Shown one piece after another: positions 1 through 7,775 of a stretch of DNA of 64,000 bases. Every line of letters begins with the position of its first letter. Within the stretch, counting starts at the first letter, position 1. The position numbers were made by a program, and so were the translations under genes. The notes below the pieces were generated by a model that saw only the letters and a list, made by a program, of their open reading frames with translations, did not search any database and was not told the DNA's origin. Source of the stretch: SZAS-79 sp963844255 (GTDB lineage Bacteria > Pseudomonadota > Gammaproteobacteria > Burkholderiales > SG8-39); the NCBI GenBank assembly GCA_963844255.1, contig CAWJNP010000025.1:11865-75864 (forward strand), in the 5' to 3' direction.

Positions 1-162
1 GTCGGCGTCGGCAAGCGCCCGGGCAGCAATCTGCAGTCCGTGGCCGTAGGCATTGGCCTTCACCACCGCCCAGACTTTCGCGTGCGGCGCGCGGCTGCGC
101 ACCTGCGCCAGGTTGTGGGCAAACGCCGAGGTCCGGATCGTGGCGCGTATCGGGCGCGGCAT
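1..162 (-). CDS. alr: alanine racemase, N-terminal part (cut by window edge)
   Basis: This is the first 54 codons of a PLP-dependent alanine racemase, which makes D-alanine for peptidoglycan. The ATG is at 162-160, and the rest of the gene lies beyond the left edge. The N-terminus reads MPRPIRATIRTSAFAHNL and then reaches the diagnostic AVVKANAYGHG motif, in which Lys35 is the PLP Schiff-base lysine. The start lies 2 bp from the stop codon of the LysR gene, which is on the same strand and upstream, so the two may be co-transcribed. The catalytic tyrosine and the C-terminal domain are not in view. It could equally be the catabolic paralogue dadX. Confidence 0.9.
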   Translation of the reverse strand, partial: MPRPIRATIRTSAFAHNLAQVRSRAPHAKVWAVVKANAYGHGLQIAARALADAD

Positions 163-164
163 GC

Positions 165-1070
165 CTAGCGCTCCGCGGCCGTTCGCAGCCGCTCCCGTGC
201 AAATTCGATGAACGTATCGGAAAGCCGCGAACGAAACCGTTCCTTCGGATAAACCACCGACAGCGTACGCATCAGGCGCGGCGCAAGCGGGATTGCGACA
301 AGCTGGCCGAGCTTCAGCTCCTTGGAAACCGAGGAGCGCGACATGATCGCGAACCCGAGTCCCGTGCTGACCAGCCCCTTGATCGCCTCCGGACTGCCCA
401 GCTCCATCACGATGTCGAGGCTGTCCAGCCGGATGCCCGCCTTCTGGAAGTAATGATCGGTCACCTCGCGCGTTCCCGAACCGGATTCGCGGCTGATGAA
501 TGCATGCGCGAGCAACTGCCCGGGCGTTGCGGTCTTCAGCGTCGCGAGCGGATGGGACGGGGCGCAGAGCACGAGCAGCTCGTCCTCCGCGCAGAAATCC
601 GAGACCAGTGACGGAAGGTGCGACGGCGCCTCGATGAAGCCGATGTCGAGTGTGTGCTCCGCCACTCGGTTCTCGACCGTTTCCGAATTCGCCACGACCA
701 GCCGCGGCAGAACCTTGGGATACAGCGAGCGGAACTCGCCCAGAACCCGCGGCAGCAGAAACTCCGCAAACGTCATGCTCGCGCCGATCAACAGCACGCC
801 TGCGACCTCGCCGGTCAACTCCTTGATGCGTGTATCGAGCTCAGCCGAAAGGCCGAGGATGCGTTCCGCGTAACCAAGCACGATCTCGCCCGCGGGCGTG
901 AGCGCGATGTGCCCGTGCCCGCGATCGAACAGGCGGGTGTTGAAATGCTCTTCGAGCTGCTTGATCTGGAAGGTGACCGCGGGCTGGGTCATGAAAAGCG
1001 CCTCGGCCGCCTTCGTGAACGAGAGCTGCTGCGCGACTGCGTGGAATACCTGTAGACGCCTGTCCGCCAT
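165..1070 (-). CDS. LysR-family transcriptional regulator
   Basis: This is a 301-aa LysR-type regulator of normal family length. Residues 1-60 form the winged helix-turn-helix (LSFTKAAEALFMTQPAVTFQ), and about 90-295 form the periplasmic-binding-protein-like effector domain. The HTH, with MTQPAVTFQIKQLEEHF, is of the CbbR/CysB/YeiE-like type, but the inducer cannot be read from the sequence. The gene is divergent from lplT with 229 bp between them, and alr follows it immediately on the same strand. A partly symmetric T-N11-A type site at 1118-1138, 48 bp upstream of its start, is a candidate autoregulatory site. Assignment to the family is certain; the regulon is unknown. Confidence 0.93.
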   Translation of the reverse strand: MADRRLQVFHAVAQQLSFTKAAEALFMTQPAVTFQIKQLEEHFNTRLFDRGHGHIALTPAGEIVLGYAERILGLSAELDTRIKELTGEVAGVLLIGASMTFAEFLLPRVLGEFRSLYPKVLPRLVVANSETVENRVAEHTLDIGFIEAPSHLPSLVSDFCAEDELLVLCAPSHPLATLKTATPGQLLAHAFISRESGSGTREVTDHYFQKAGIRLDSLDIVMELGSPEAIKGLVSTGLGFAIMSRSSVSKELKLGQLVAIPLAPRLMRTLSVVYPKERFRSRLSDTFIEFARERLRTAAER

Positions 1071-1117
1071 TGATGGGACCCGATCTCATTATGGTGCCGG
1101 CGCAGAACTGCCGGTGA

Positions 1118-1138
1118 ATCGTGCAATTCAAGCACAAT
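1118..1138. promoter_or_regulatory. candidate LysR-type binding site
   Basis: An interrupted dyad lies between the divergent LysR gene and lplT: ATCGTGC, a 7-base spacer AATTCAA, then GCACAAT. Six of the seven arm positions are complementary. It fits the loose T-N11-A pattern of LysR regulators and its position suits autoregulation, but the motif is short and AT/GC-neutral, so chance cannot be excluded. Confidence 0.35.
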
Positions 1139-1299
1139 TCCAAAGTCGAAGCATATCCCAGGCACGAGCGGCCGCCGAAATGATGGGCCACAAATCCCGG
1201 AATCGCAGTCGCGACATGCTATAAAGCCGCCTGCTCGACCAAGGAGAACAACGAGAACGACCGGCAGCGCCCGCGGGCCGCCGGCACCCTGTTGGCAAG

Positions 1300-2577
1300 A
1301 TGAGCTTCGGCTTCTACATCATCATGGCGGCGCAGTTCTTTTCGTCGCTCGCGGACAACGCGCTGCTGGTGGCTGCTATCGCGCTGCTGATGCAGTCGCA
1401 TTCGCCCGCCTGGCTCACGCCCTATCTCAAGTTCTTCTTCGTCATCTCCTACGTCATCCTCGCGCCCTACGTGGGCGCGTTCGCCGACCGGCTGCCCAAG
1501 GGCCAGGTGATGCTGGTCAGCAACGGCATCAAGATCATCGGCTGCGCCATGATGCTGTTCAACGTGAACCCGCTGGTGGCCTACGCGATGGTGGGCCTGG
1601 GCGCCGCCGCCTACTCGCCGGCCAAGTACGGCATCCTGACCGAGTACCTGCCGCCGACCCGCCTGGTCATGGCCAACGGCTGGATCGAGGGCCTCACGGT
1701 CACCTCGATCATCCTCGGGACCGTGCTCGGCGGCGTGCTGATCAACGTGCGCGTCTCCGGCCTGCTGCTCAACTTCGACCTGCCACTCATCGAAACCGGC
1801 GTGGACACGCCCGCGGAGGCGGCGATCGCACTGATCGTATTCATCTACGTCCTCGCAGCAATATTCAACTGGTTTGTGCCGAACACCGGGGTCGCACTTA
1901 AAAAGCTGCCGGACAATCCACTCGACACATTGACCGATTTTTTCAAGTGCTTTCGCCGGCTCTGGGCCGATAAACTGGGTCAGATTTCGCTTGCGGTGAC
2001 CACGCTGTTCTGGGGTGCCGGCGCGACCCTGCAGTTCATCGTGATCGAATGGGCGCGCCACAACCTCGGGTTCGATCTATCGCGCGCCTCGATCCTGCAG
2101 GGCGTAGTGGCGATCGGCATCGCATTGGGGGCGGTCATTGCTTCGGCCCACGTCAAGCTGGATCAGGCGGTGCGCGTCATCCCGCTCGGCATCGTGATGG
2201 GCCTGCTGGTGCCGGTCATGGTGTTCGTGCATAACATCTGGGTCGCGATTCCCGTGCTGATCCTGATCGGCGGACTGGCCGGATTCTTCGTCGTGCCAAT
2301 GAACGCGCTGCTGCAGCACCGCGGGCACAACCTGATGGGTGCCGGACGTTCGATCGCGGTGCAGAACTTCAACGAGAATGCCTCGATCCTGGTGATGATC
2401 GCCCTGTATGCCCTGTTGCTCGGCACCGGGGTTTCGATCACCTGGGTGATTGTCATGTTCGGTGGATTCGTCGCGGGAACCATGGCGCTGGTACAGCGCT
2501 GGTTCGTCCTCAACAAGGTGCGCCACGCGGTCGAGATCGACCGCCTGCTCGCAATCGCGCGCTCCGACAAACACTAG
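1300..2577 (+). CDS. lplT: lysophospholipid transporter LplT
   Basis: This 425-aa major-facilitator protein has about 12 predicted membrane segments. It flips lysophospholipids across the inner membrane for re-acylation. The N-terminus (IMAAQFFSSLADNALLVAAIALL) and the cytoplasmic motif FADRLPKGQVMLVSN are characteristic of LplT. In enterobacteria lplT is paired or fused with the acyltransferase aas; here no aas is adjacent. The ATG at 1300 was chosen because homologous proteins begin close to the first membrane helix. A stronger Shine-Dalgarno (AAGGAG) lies about 55 bp upstream and is not well placed, so initiation may be weak or the start may be further upstream. An alpha/beta hydrolase gene follows after 15 bp. 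Confidence 0.88.
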   Translation: MSFGFYIIMAAQFFSSLADNALLVAAIALLMQSHSPAWLTPYLKFFFVISYVILAPYVGAFADRLPKGQVMLVSNGIKIIGCAMMLFNVNPLVAYAMVGLGAAAYSPAKYGILTEYLPPTRLVMANGWIEGLTVTSIILGTVLGGVLINVRVSGLLLNFDLPLIETGVDTPAEAAIALIVFIYVLAAIFNWFVPNTGVALKKLPDNPLDTLTDFFKCFRRLWADKLGQISLAVTTLFWGAGATLQFIVIEWARHNLGFDLSRASILQGVVAIGIALGAVIASAHVKLDQAVRVIPLGIVMGLLVPVMVFVHNIWVAIPVLILIGGLAGFFVVPMNALLQHRGHNLMGAGRSIAVQNFNENASILVMIALYALLLGTGVSITWVIVMFGGFVAGTMALVQRWFVLNKVRHAVEIDRLLAIARSDKH

Positions 2578-2592
2578 CCGGGAGCCGGACAC

Positions 2593-3555
2593 GTGGGGAC
2601 ACAACAAGGCGCGGGACAACGTCTGCCGGGCACGCCCGACCCGATGCACATCTGGACGGGCGAAGGCGGCGTGCGCATCGCCGGCGACGCCTGGGGCGAC
2701 CCGGCCGGACCGCTCGTGATCCTGCAGCACGGCGGCGGACAGACCCGTCATGCATGGAAGGGCGCCGGCCAGAAACTCGGCGCAGCCGGCTACTACGCCG
2801 TCGCCTTCGATGCGCGCGGCCATGGCGATTCGGACTGGTCGCCTGACGGCGACTACGGCCAGGACCTCATGGTGAAAGACCTCCAGCATGTGATTGCCGG
2901 CCTTGGCCGCGAACGCGTCGTGCTGGTCGGGGCCTCGATGGGCGGCGGCACCAGCCTGGTCGCGGTCGGCGAAGAGCAGGTCGACGCGATGGCACTTGTC
3001 ATGGTCGACATCGCGCACCGCATCGAACCGGCCGGCGTGGACCGGATCCAGGCCTTCATGCACCAGCGGCCCGACGGCTTCGATTCGCTCGAACAGGTCG
3101 CTGCCGCCATCGCTGCCTACCAGCCCCAGCGCACGGCGCCCACGTCTCTGGCGGGCCTTGCAAAGAACGTGCGCCTCGGGGCGAACGGCAAGTACCACTG
3201 GCACTGGGACCCGCGCTTCCGTCCGCGGCGGCACGACATGGAAAAGCGCCGGGCACGGCTCGAGGCCTGCGTGCGCAGCCTGCGCCTGCCCACCCTGCTC
3301 GTACGCGGCGGGCTGTCTGACGTACTCAGCGAAGAAGGCGCCGCCGAATTCTGCGCGCTCTGCCCGCACGCCGAATACGTCAACGTCACCAGCGCCGGTC
3401 ACATGGTCGCCGGAGATCGTAACGACATCTTCGGCAACGCGGTGATCGGGTTCCTGAAGCGCGTCGTCCCGCCCGGCGGCGAGCCGGTGCAGCCGCCACA
3501 CAAGTTGCATCCGCACCATGAGGGGCCGCCGGGGGATTTGACGGACGTGCCTTGA
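2593..3555 (+). CDS. alpha/beta hydrolase
   Basis: This is a 320-aa alpha/beta-hydrolase-fold enzyme. The oxyanion-loop motif LQHGGGQ is at about residues 45-51. The nucleophile elbow is GASMGG (serine near residue 115), and a late GHMV carries the candidate catalytic histidine. The sequence resembles peroxidase/bromoperoxidase-type hydrolases, but the substrate cannot be inferred. The listed GTG start follows a CGGGAG Shine-Dalgarno; an ATG at 2644 (residue 18, MHIWTGEGG) is an alternative. It lies 15 bp after lplT and is probably co-transcribed. The C-terminal 25 residues are proline/histidine rich and lie outside the fold. Confidence 0.85.
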   Translation: MGTQQGAGQRLPGTPDPMHIWTGEGGVRIAGDAWGDPAGPLVILQHGGGQTRHAWKGAGQKLGAAGYYAVAFDARGHGDSDWSPDGDYGQDLMVKDLQHVIAGLGRERVVLVGASMGGGTSLVAVGEEQVDAMALVMVDIAHRIEPAGVDRIQAFMHQRPDGFDSLEQVAAAIAAYQPQRTAPTSLAGLAKNVRLGANGKYHWHWDPRFRPRRHDMEKRRARLEACVRSLRLPTLLVRGGLSDVLSEEGAAEFCALCPHAEYVNVTSAGHMVAGDRNDIFGNAVIGFLKRVVPPGGEPVQPPHKLHPHHEGPPGDLTDVP

Positions 3556-3625
3556 GGCGTAGTTCAGTCTGCTCGAATTCGAGTAGTGCCCGAGGCGACC
3601 TCGCCGCCGGATTGCCTTTCTCAGG

Positions 3626-3684
3626 TCTCCTGAATTTGTGAGGGTTGCGCAAGATTCACGCGCAACCCTCACAAATTCAGGAGA
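3626..3684. repeat. 25-bp perfect inverted repeat with 9-nt loop
   Basis: The arms 3626-3650 and 3660-3684 are perfectly complementary (left arm starts TCTCCTGAATTTGTG and ends GGTTGCGC), separated by the 9 nt AAGATTCAC. It lies between the convergent hydrolase gene (+) and the TPM-domain gene (-), where a bidirectional terminator would be expected. However, the stem is far longer than an ordinary intrinsic terminator, and no U-tract follows on either strand. It may be an mRNA-stabilising or terminating hairpin, or a small non-autonomous palindromic element. Confidence 0.85.
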
Positions 3685-3715
3685 TTCATTTAAAAGCCTT
3701 CGGCACCGCGCCTGC

Positions 3716-4204
3716 TCAGAGAATCACCACCTGATCCGGCAACTCGTTCGGGTTCGCATCCCCCGGCGGAAAATGTTCCGCGAGCAGGTCACTGATAGCT
3801 TCGATGCCAAGGATCGCCCCGGCCTCGAAGCGTCCGTCCGCAAATGCACGCTGCATCTCCCCGCAGATCGCGTCCCACGCTGCGGCGCCGACCTTCGCGT
3901 GAACACCCCGGTCGGCAACAATCTCCACGCGCCTGTCGGCCAGCAGCAGATAGATCAATATGCCTGCATTGTCCTCGGTGTCCCAGATGCGCAGGCGACT
4001 GAACACCTCGATGGCACGGTCCCTTGCACTGTGGCCGGCGAGCAACACATGGACCGGCAGCCCGCCCTCGACCACGAAGCGCAGCTCACCGCGGTGGCGC
4101 AACTCCTGCGTGGCGACCGCGCGTCCGATGGACTCGAGCGCGGTGCGTGGAAACGCGCGTCGCACGCTGAAGTCGTCAAGGAACAGATGCTTTATCCAGC
4201 GCAT
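3716..4204 (-). CDS. TPM-domain protein, membrane-less second copy
   Basis: This 162-aa protein has a TPM (TLP18.3/Psb32/MOLO-1) domain, with the recognisable stretch RLRIWDTEDNAGILIYLLLAD and the charged RRVEIVADRG. It has no signal peptide or clear membrane helix. The ATG at 4204 was chosen because it follows the preceding TPM gene's stop by 7 bp and begins MRWIKHLFLDD; an upstream in-frame ATG at 4324 would overlap that gene by over 100 bp in another frame. It is the third gene of a lemA-TPM-TPM operon. Such LemA/TPM cassettes are widespread in Gram-negatives and tied loosely to envelope stress and membrane protein repair. The biochemical role is unknown. Confidence 0.82.
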   Translation of the reverse strand: MRWIKHLFLDDFSVRRAFPRTALESIGRAVATQELRHRGELRFVVEGGLPVHVLLAGHSARDRAIEVFSRLRIWDTEDNAGILIYLLLADRRVEIVADRGVHAKVGAAAWDAICGEMQRAFADGRFEAGAILGIEAISDLLAEHFPPGDANPNELPDQVVIL

Positions 4205-4211
4205 GATCCGC

Positions 4212-5060
4212 TCACCAACTCCCCGAGGAGCCGCCTCCGCCAAAGCTTCCCCCGCCACCGCTGAAGCCCCCACCGCCGCTGTCTCCGCTGCTGAAACCGC
4301 CACCGCCCGAAGAGACTCCCCCAAAACCTGAACTCACGCCAGAATTCATCAGCGTCAACAGAAACGCGACGACGGCCGCCACCAGCGCAATACCCAGCCC
4401 GAACAGAAACCACGCAACGACACCGCCGACCGCACCCGTCGCCACCGCGCCGGGAAACCGCCCGAGCATCGCACGCAACACCCCTCCCGCAACGACGACG
4501 AAAAAGAACGCGGGAATCAGCCAATCGACAAAATCTCCGAACCCGGAAGCAGTTTCGGACGCAGCCGATGGTGGCGGCAGCTTCTCCCCGTCGATCAGCC
4601 TGATCAGCTGGTCAACGCCCGCGGAAACGCCCCCGTAAAAGTCCCCCGCCTTGAAGCGCGGCGTGATGGTCTCGCTGATGATCCGTTTGGCGACCGCGTC
4701 GGGAATCGCGCCCTCGAGCCCGTAGCCGACTTCGATCCGCAGCCGCCGGTCGTTCTTGGCCACCACCAGGATCACACCATCGTCGGTGCCCTTGCGCCCG
4801 ATCTTCCAGGCCTCCGCAACACGAATCGAATACTGCTCGATTTCCTCGGGCTGGGTGGAGGGCAGCATCAGGACTGCGATCTGGCTGCCTTTCTTCGCTT
4901 CGAACGCCGCGAGTTTCTGCTCCAGGGATGCTGCCTGATCCTGCGTCAGCGTGCCGGTCAGGTCGGTGACCCGGCTCGCGAGCGCCGGAACCGCAACTTC
5001 GGCGTGCGCGCAGAACGCAAGACCTGCGACGACCAGTGCCGCAAGCCAGCGTCTGAGCAT
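4212..5060 (-). CDS. YgcG-type TPM-domain protein with Gly/Ser-rich tail
   Basis: This 282-aa exported protein starts at the ATG at 5060 (MLRRWLAALVVAGLAFCAHAE), preceded by GGGAG. Residues 1-21 are a signal peptide. Residues 25-160 form a TPM domain with KGTDDGVILVVAKNDRRLRI and EVGYGLEGAIPDA. One or two membrane helices lie near residues 190-250. The tail is a low-complexity Gly/Ser/Phe segment of about 40 residues (GGGGFSSGDSGGGGFSGGGG). The layout is that of the YgcG family, sometimes mis-annotated as methanol dehydrogenase. It sits 16 bp downstream of lemA and overlaps no neighbour. The function is probably in envelope maintenance, with the TPM domain facing the periplasm. Confidence 0.88.
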   Translation of the reverse strand: MLRRWLAALVVAGLAFCAHAEVAVPALASRVTDLTGTLTQDQAASLEQKLAAFEAKKGSQIAVLMLPSTQPEEIEQYSIRVAEAWKIGRKGTDDGVILVVAKNDRRLRIEVGYGLEGAIPDAVAKRIISETITPRFKAGDFYGGVSAGVDQLIRLIDGEKLPPPSAASETASGFGDFVDWLIPAFFFVVVAGGVLRAMLGRFPGAVATGAVGGVVAWFLFGLGIALVAAVVAFLLTLMNSGVSSGFGGVSSGGGGFSSGDSGGGGFSGGGGSFGGGGSSGSW

Positions 5061-5076
5061 CGCGGCTCCCGCGCCC

Positions 5077-5679
5077 TTACTTCTTCGCTTCGGCGGGCTT
5101 GCCGAAATCAACCTTGGGCGCCACCGAGATCGCCTTCTCGTTCTCGACCGTGAAATTCTGCTTGGGCGAGTAGCTGAAGATCATTGCCGTGAGGTTGGTT
5201 GGGAACTGGCGCGCCAGCACGTTGTATTCCTGCACCGCCTTGATGTAGCGACCGCGTGCAACCGTGATCCGGTTCTCGGTGCCCTCGAGCTGCGCCGCGA
5301 GTTCGCTGAATTGCTGGGTCGCTTTCAGTTCAGGGTACTTCTCCACCACCACCAGCAGCCGCGACAGCGCGCTCGACAAGCCGGCCTGCGCGTTCTGGAA
5401 GTTGGAGAATGCCTGCGGGTCATTTAGAACCTCGGGCGTGACCTTGAGCTGGCCAACCGAGGCGCGCGCATTGACCACGGCCTCGAGCGTGGATTTTTCG
5501 AAATCCGTGGCGCCCTTGACGGTGGCGATCAGGTTGGGAATCAGGTCCGCGCGGCGTTGATAGTTGTTCACCACCTCCGACCAGGCAGCATTGACGGATT
5601 CGTCCAGCCGCTGGAAATCGTTGTAACCGCAACCCGACAGAGTCAGCGCAGCAAGGGCTGCAAGGATGAATTTGCGCAA
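5077..5679 (-). CDS. lemA: LemA family lipoprotein
   Basis: This 200-aa protein begins with a lipoprotein signal (ALTLSGCGY, with Cys17 as the lipidated residue). A LemA four-helix body follows, with typical motifs VNAAWSEVVNNYQRRADLIPNL and YNVLARQFPTNL near the C-terminus. It is the first gene of a three-gene operon with two TPM-domain proteins, an arrangement that recurs in many proteobacteria. LemA proteins are membrane-anchored and of unclear mechanism; in some species they are linked to sensor-kinase control. Start and length match the family. Confidence 0.92.
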   Translation of the reverse strand: MRKFILAALAALTLSGCGYNDFQRLDESVNAAWSEVVNNYQRRADLIPNLIATVKGATDFEKSTLEAVVNARASVGQLKVTPEVLNDPQAFSNFQNAQAGLSSALSRLLVVVEKYPELKATQQFSELAAQLEGTENRITVARGRYIKAVQEYNVLARQFPTNLTAMIFSYSPKQNFTVENEKAISVAPKVDFGKPAEAKK

Positions 5680-5715
5680 GGCGATCTCCCGTTAGAAGTA
5701 ATAGGACGCTGGCCC

Positions 5716-6549
5716 CTATATTGCGGCCGTTGCGCTCGCTTGCAAGCCCGCCATGGTCGATTTTGCAAACAAAAGGTCCTGCCAGGCCTTGGCCTTGTCC
5801 GGCAGTGTGCGCAGCAGGTAGGCCGGATGGTAGGTGACGATCAGCGGCACGCCATGACAGGTGTGCAGCCGGCCACGCAGGCTGGCGATCGAGGCCTCGG
5901 TACCCAGCAGCGTCTGGACGGCAAAGCGTCCCATCGCGAGGATGAGCTTCGGCCGGATCAGCGCAACCTGGCGTGCAAGGTGCGGCGCGCACTGCGCCAC
6001 CTCGGCAGGCTCCGGATTCCGGTTACCCGGCGGCCGGCATTTGAGGACATTGGCGATATAGACATTCTGGCCGCGCCTGAGGTCGATGGATGCCAGCATC
6101 GCGTCGAGCAGTTGCCCCGCCTGGCCCACAAAGGGCTCGCCCTGCCGGTCTTCCTCCTGGCCGGGTGCTTCCCCCACCAGCAGCCAGTCTGCGTTTTCGT
6201 CACCTACGCCGAACACGGTCTGCGTGCGGCCCTCATGCAGGGCGCAGGCCGTGCAGTCCGACACCGCCGCCTTGAGTGCCGGCCAGTCCATTTTGGAAAT
6301 CCGCGCCTCGCGCGCCACCGACGGCGTGCTCGGAACATCGATTTGTTCAGCATCGCCGCCGGGGGGTACGGGGGGGCCAGGCGGGTTTACTGGCCCCCCT
6401 GTTCCGATCGTTCCGGGGGGGCCAGGCGGGTTTGCTGGCCCCCCTGTTCCAATCGGTACAGGCGGTTTTACTGGCCCCCCCGTTCCTTTCGTTCTCCAGA
6501 TGGGCGTCAGCCCCATCTCCTTCAGCATCTCGTCGCGGCGCGCGCTCAT
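5716..6549 (-). CDS. udg: type-4 uracil-DNA glycosylase (Fe-S)
   Basis: This 277-aa enzyme removes uracil from DNA. The catalytic domain covers about residues 88-270 and shows GEAPGQEED (126-134), EPFVGQAGQLLD and the late HPAYLL. Cys99, Cys102, Cys171 and Cys187 are the four expected 4Fe-4S ligands of family-4 UDGs. Residues 21-65 are an unusual Gly/Pro-rich linker made of repeats of GTGGPVNPPGPP. It is encoded by near-identical DNA units that each form a GC-rich hairpin (see the repeat at 6362). A short N-terminal helix (MSARRDEMLKEMGL), typical of the proteobacterial proteins, precedes it. The gene overlaps rimI by 4 bp (ATGA), so rimI and udg are translationally coupled. Confidence 0.93.
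   Translation of the reverse strand: MSARRDEMLKEMGLTPIWRTKGTGGPVKPPVPIGTGGPANPPGPPGTIGTGGPVNPPGPPVPPGGDAEQIDVPSTPSVAREARISKMDWPALKAAVSDCTACALHEGRTQTVFGVGDENADWLLVGEAPGQEEDRQGEPFVGQAGQLLDAMLASIDLRRGQNVYIANVLKCRPPGNRNPEPAEVAQCAPHLARQVALIRPKLILAMGRFAVQTLLGTEASIASLRGRLHTCHGVPLIVTYHPAYLLRTLPDKAKAWQDLLFAKSTMAGLQASATAAI
6362..6486. repeat. tandem palindromic repeats inside udg
   Basis: There are two near-identical 44-45 bp units and a partial third. Each carries GGGGGGCCAG, a 9-base loop (GCGGGTTTA or GCGGGTTTG) and CTGGCCCCCC, a 10-bp GC stem, followed by a CTGTTCC(A/G)ATCG spacer. They sit in frame within udg and encode the Gly/Pro linker. The third unit keeps only the right arm. The pattern is that of a palindromic element expanded inside a tolerant linker. 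Confidence 0.8.
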
Positions 6550-7007
6550 AGGTCGAGCGTCAGTACCAGGGCGTTTTCGCGGCCACCGTGCGCCGGGTAG
6601 TAGCCGGGCCGCTCGGCGATGCGTTTGAAATCGAAGCCTTCATACAGTGCAATCGCGGCCGCATTGCTCGGCCGTACCTCGAGAAACACGTGGCGCGCCT
6701 CGCCCTCGCGTCCAAGGCGCAACACTTCGCGCAGCAGCACACTGCCGATGCCCTGTCGATGGCGCGCGGCGGACACAGAAAGGTTCAGCAGATGCGCTTC
6801 TCCGACCGCGACAAGCAGCACGAAGTACCCCAGCAATTCCGCGCCCAGCGTCAGCGTCGCGCAGTGGTAACCGGCCTTCAGCGAATCGGCGAAATTTCCG
6901 CGTGTCCATGGATGTGTGTAGACGTCTTCCTCGATCGCGATCACCGCGTCGAGGTCTTCGACGCCCATGCGCCCGAAGCGTGGCTGGTCCTTGAGGACGG
7001 CACTCAT
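6546..7007 (-). CDS. rimI: ribosomal protein S18-alanine N-acetyltransferase
   Basis: This 153-aa GNAT acetyltransferase modifies the N-terminal alanine of ribosomal protein S18. The motif A acetyl-CoA loop reads ARHRQGIGSVLL (about residues 81-92). The RimI signatures LEVRPSNAAAIALYEGFDF and the C-terminal YYPAHGGRENALVL are present. It overlaps tsaB upstream and udg downstream by 4 bp each, giving the operon tsaB-rimI-udg common in betaproteobacteria. Confidence 0.95.
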   Translation of the reverse strand: MSAVLKDQPRFGRMGVEDLDAVIAIEEDVYTHPWTRGNFADSLKAGYHCATLTLGAELLGYFVLLVAVGEAHLLNLSVSAARHRQGIGSVLLREVLRLGREGEARHVFLEVRPSNAAAIALYEGFDFKRIAERPGYYPAHGGRENALVLTLDL

Positions 7008-7702
7008 GGTTGCCCCGCCCGCGCGGCCTGCTCCGCCGAGGTCAATGCAATCTTGTCGCGCACGTAGTGCGGCGTGGCCAGCGCCGCATCGGCGCCCTCG
7101 CCGGCCGCAAGGCGCGGCGCCGCGAGGCGGGCCACCGCAACCGCGCTGGGGCGCACCTCGGGCGCAATGCCCACGAGTGCGCCGCGCAAACGGGGTTCAA
7201 TGCGCGCGGCATAGGCCGCAAATCCGCTGCCGCAGCCCAGCCAGCCGCCCCCCTCAGGCACCTCGACCGCATCCGGCGGCGCGCAGCGTGCGCGCAGGAT
7301 GGTCTGCCAACCGGCCTCGCCCGGGCGCTTATCGTAGGCCGCGCAGTACACCTCGCTCATGCGTGCATCGAGGGCCACGAAGACGCGCGACGCGCCGCTC
7401 TCCTCGGCCGTGGCCTCCAGCGTGGAAATGCCGATCACCGGCAGCCCGTGCGCAAAGGCGAGCCCCTGGGCGACGCCGCAGGCGATGCGCAGTCCCGTGA
7501 ACGCGCCTGGCCCGGCCCCATAGGCGATCGCTTCGAGGTCGCTTGCCTCCAGACCGGTGCGTTTCAGCAGCGTGTCCAGCATCGGCAGGACGAACTCACC
7601 CTGACGCGGTCCGGCGCGCCGTTCCAGCGAAACGATCTCCCCGTCGCGCCAGAGGGCGACGCAGCACCATTCGGTGGCAGTTTCGATCGCGGCAAAGTTC
7701 AT
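7004..7702 (-). CDS. tsaB: tRNA t6A synthesis factor TsaB
   Basis: This 232-aa protein has the ASKHA fold. TsaB partners TsaD and TsaE in making N6-threonylcarbamoyl-adenosine at position 37 of ANN-decoding tRNAs. The N-terminus (ETATEWCCVALWRDGEI) and YGAGPGAFTGLRIACGVAQGLA are typical. It is the first gene of tsaB-rimI-udg and is divergent from the tartrate/malate dehydrogenase gene with 73 bp between the starts. Length and start match the family. Confidence 0.95.
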   Translation of the reverse strand: MNFAAIETATEWCCVALWRDGEIVSLERRAGPRQGEFVLPMLDTLLKRTGLEASDLEAIAYGAGPGAFTGLRIACGVAQGLAFAHGLPVIGISTLEATAEESGASRVFVALDARMSEVYCAAYDKRPGEAGWQTILRARCAPPDAVEVPEGGGWLGCGSGFAAYAARIEPRLRGALVGIAPEVRPSAVAVARLAAPRLAAGEGADAALATPHYVRDKIALTSAEQAARAGQP

Positions 7703-7775
7703 CCCATATTGTATCGGCTATCATTCGCCCCCTGCGCGAGGCGCCGATTCAGGCACCGGATTCAAGGAGAAAACC

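Noticed and set aside
2077..3672. Very long antisense open frames opposite lplT and hydrolase genes
   Set aside because: They are artefacts of the high GC content, encode Arg/Ala/His-rich protein with no family, and overlap clear genes.
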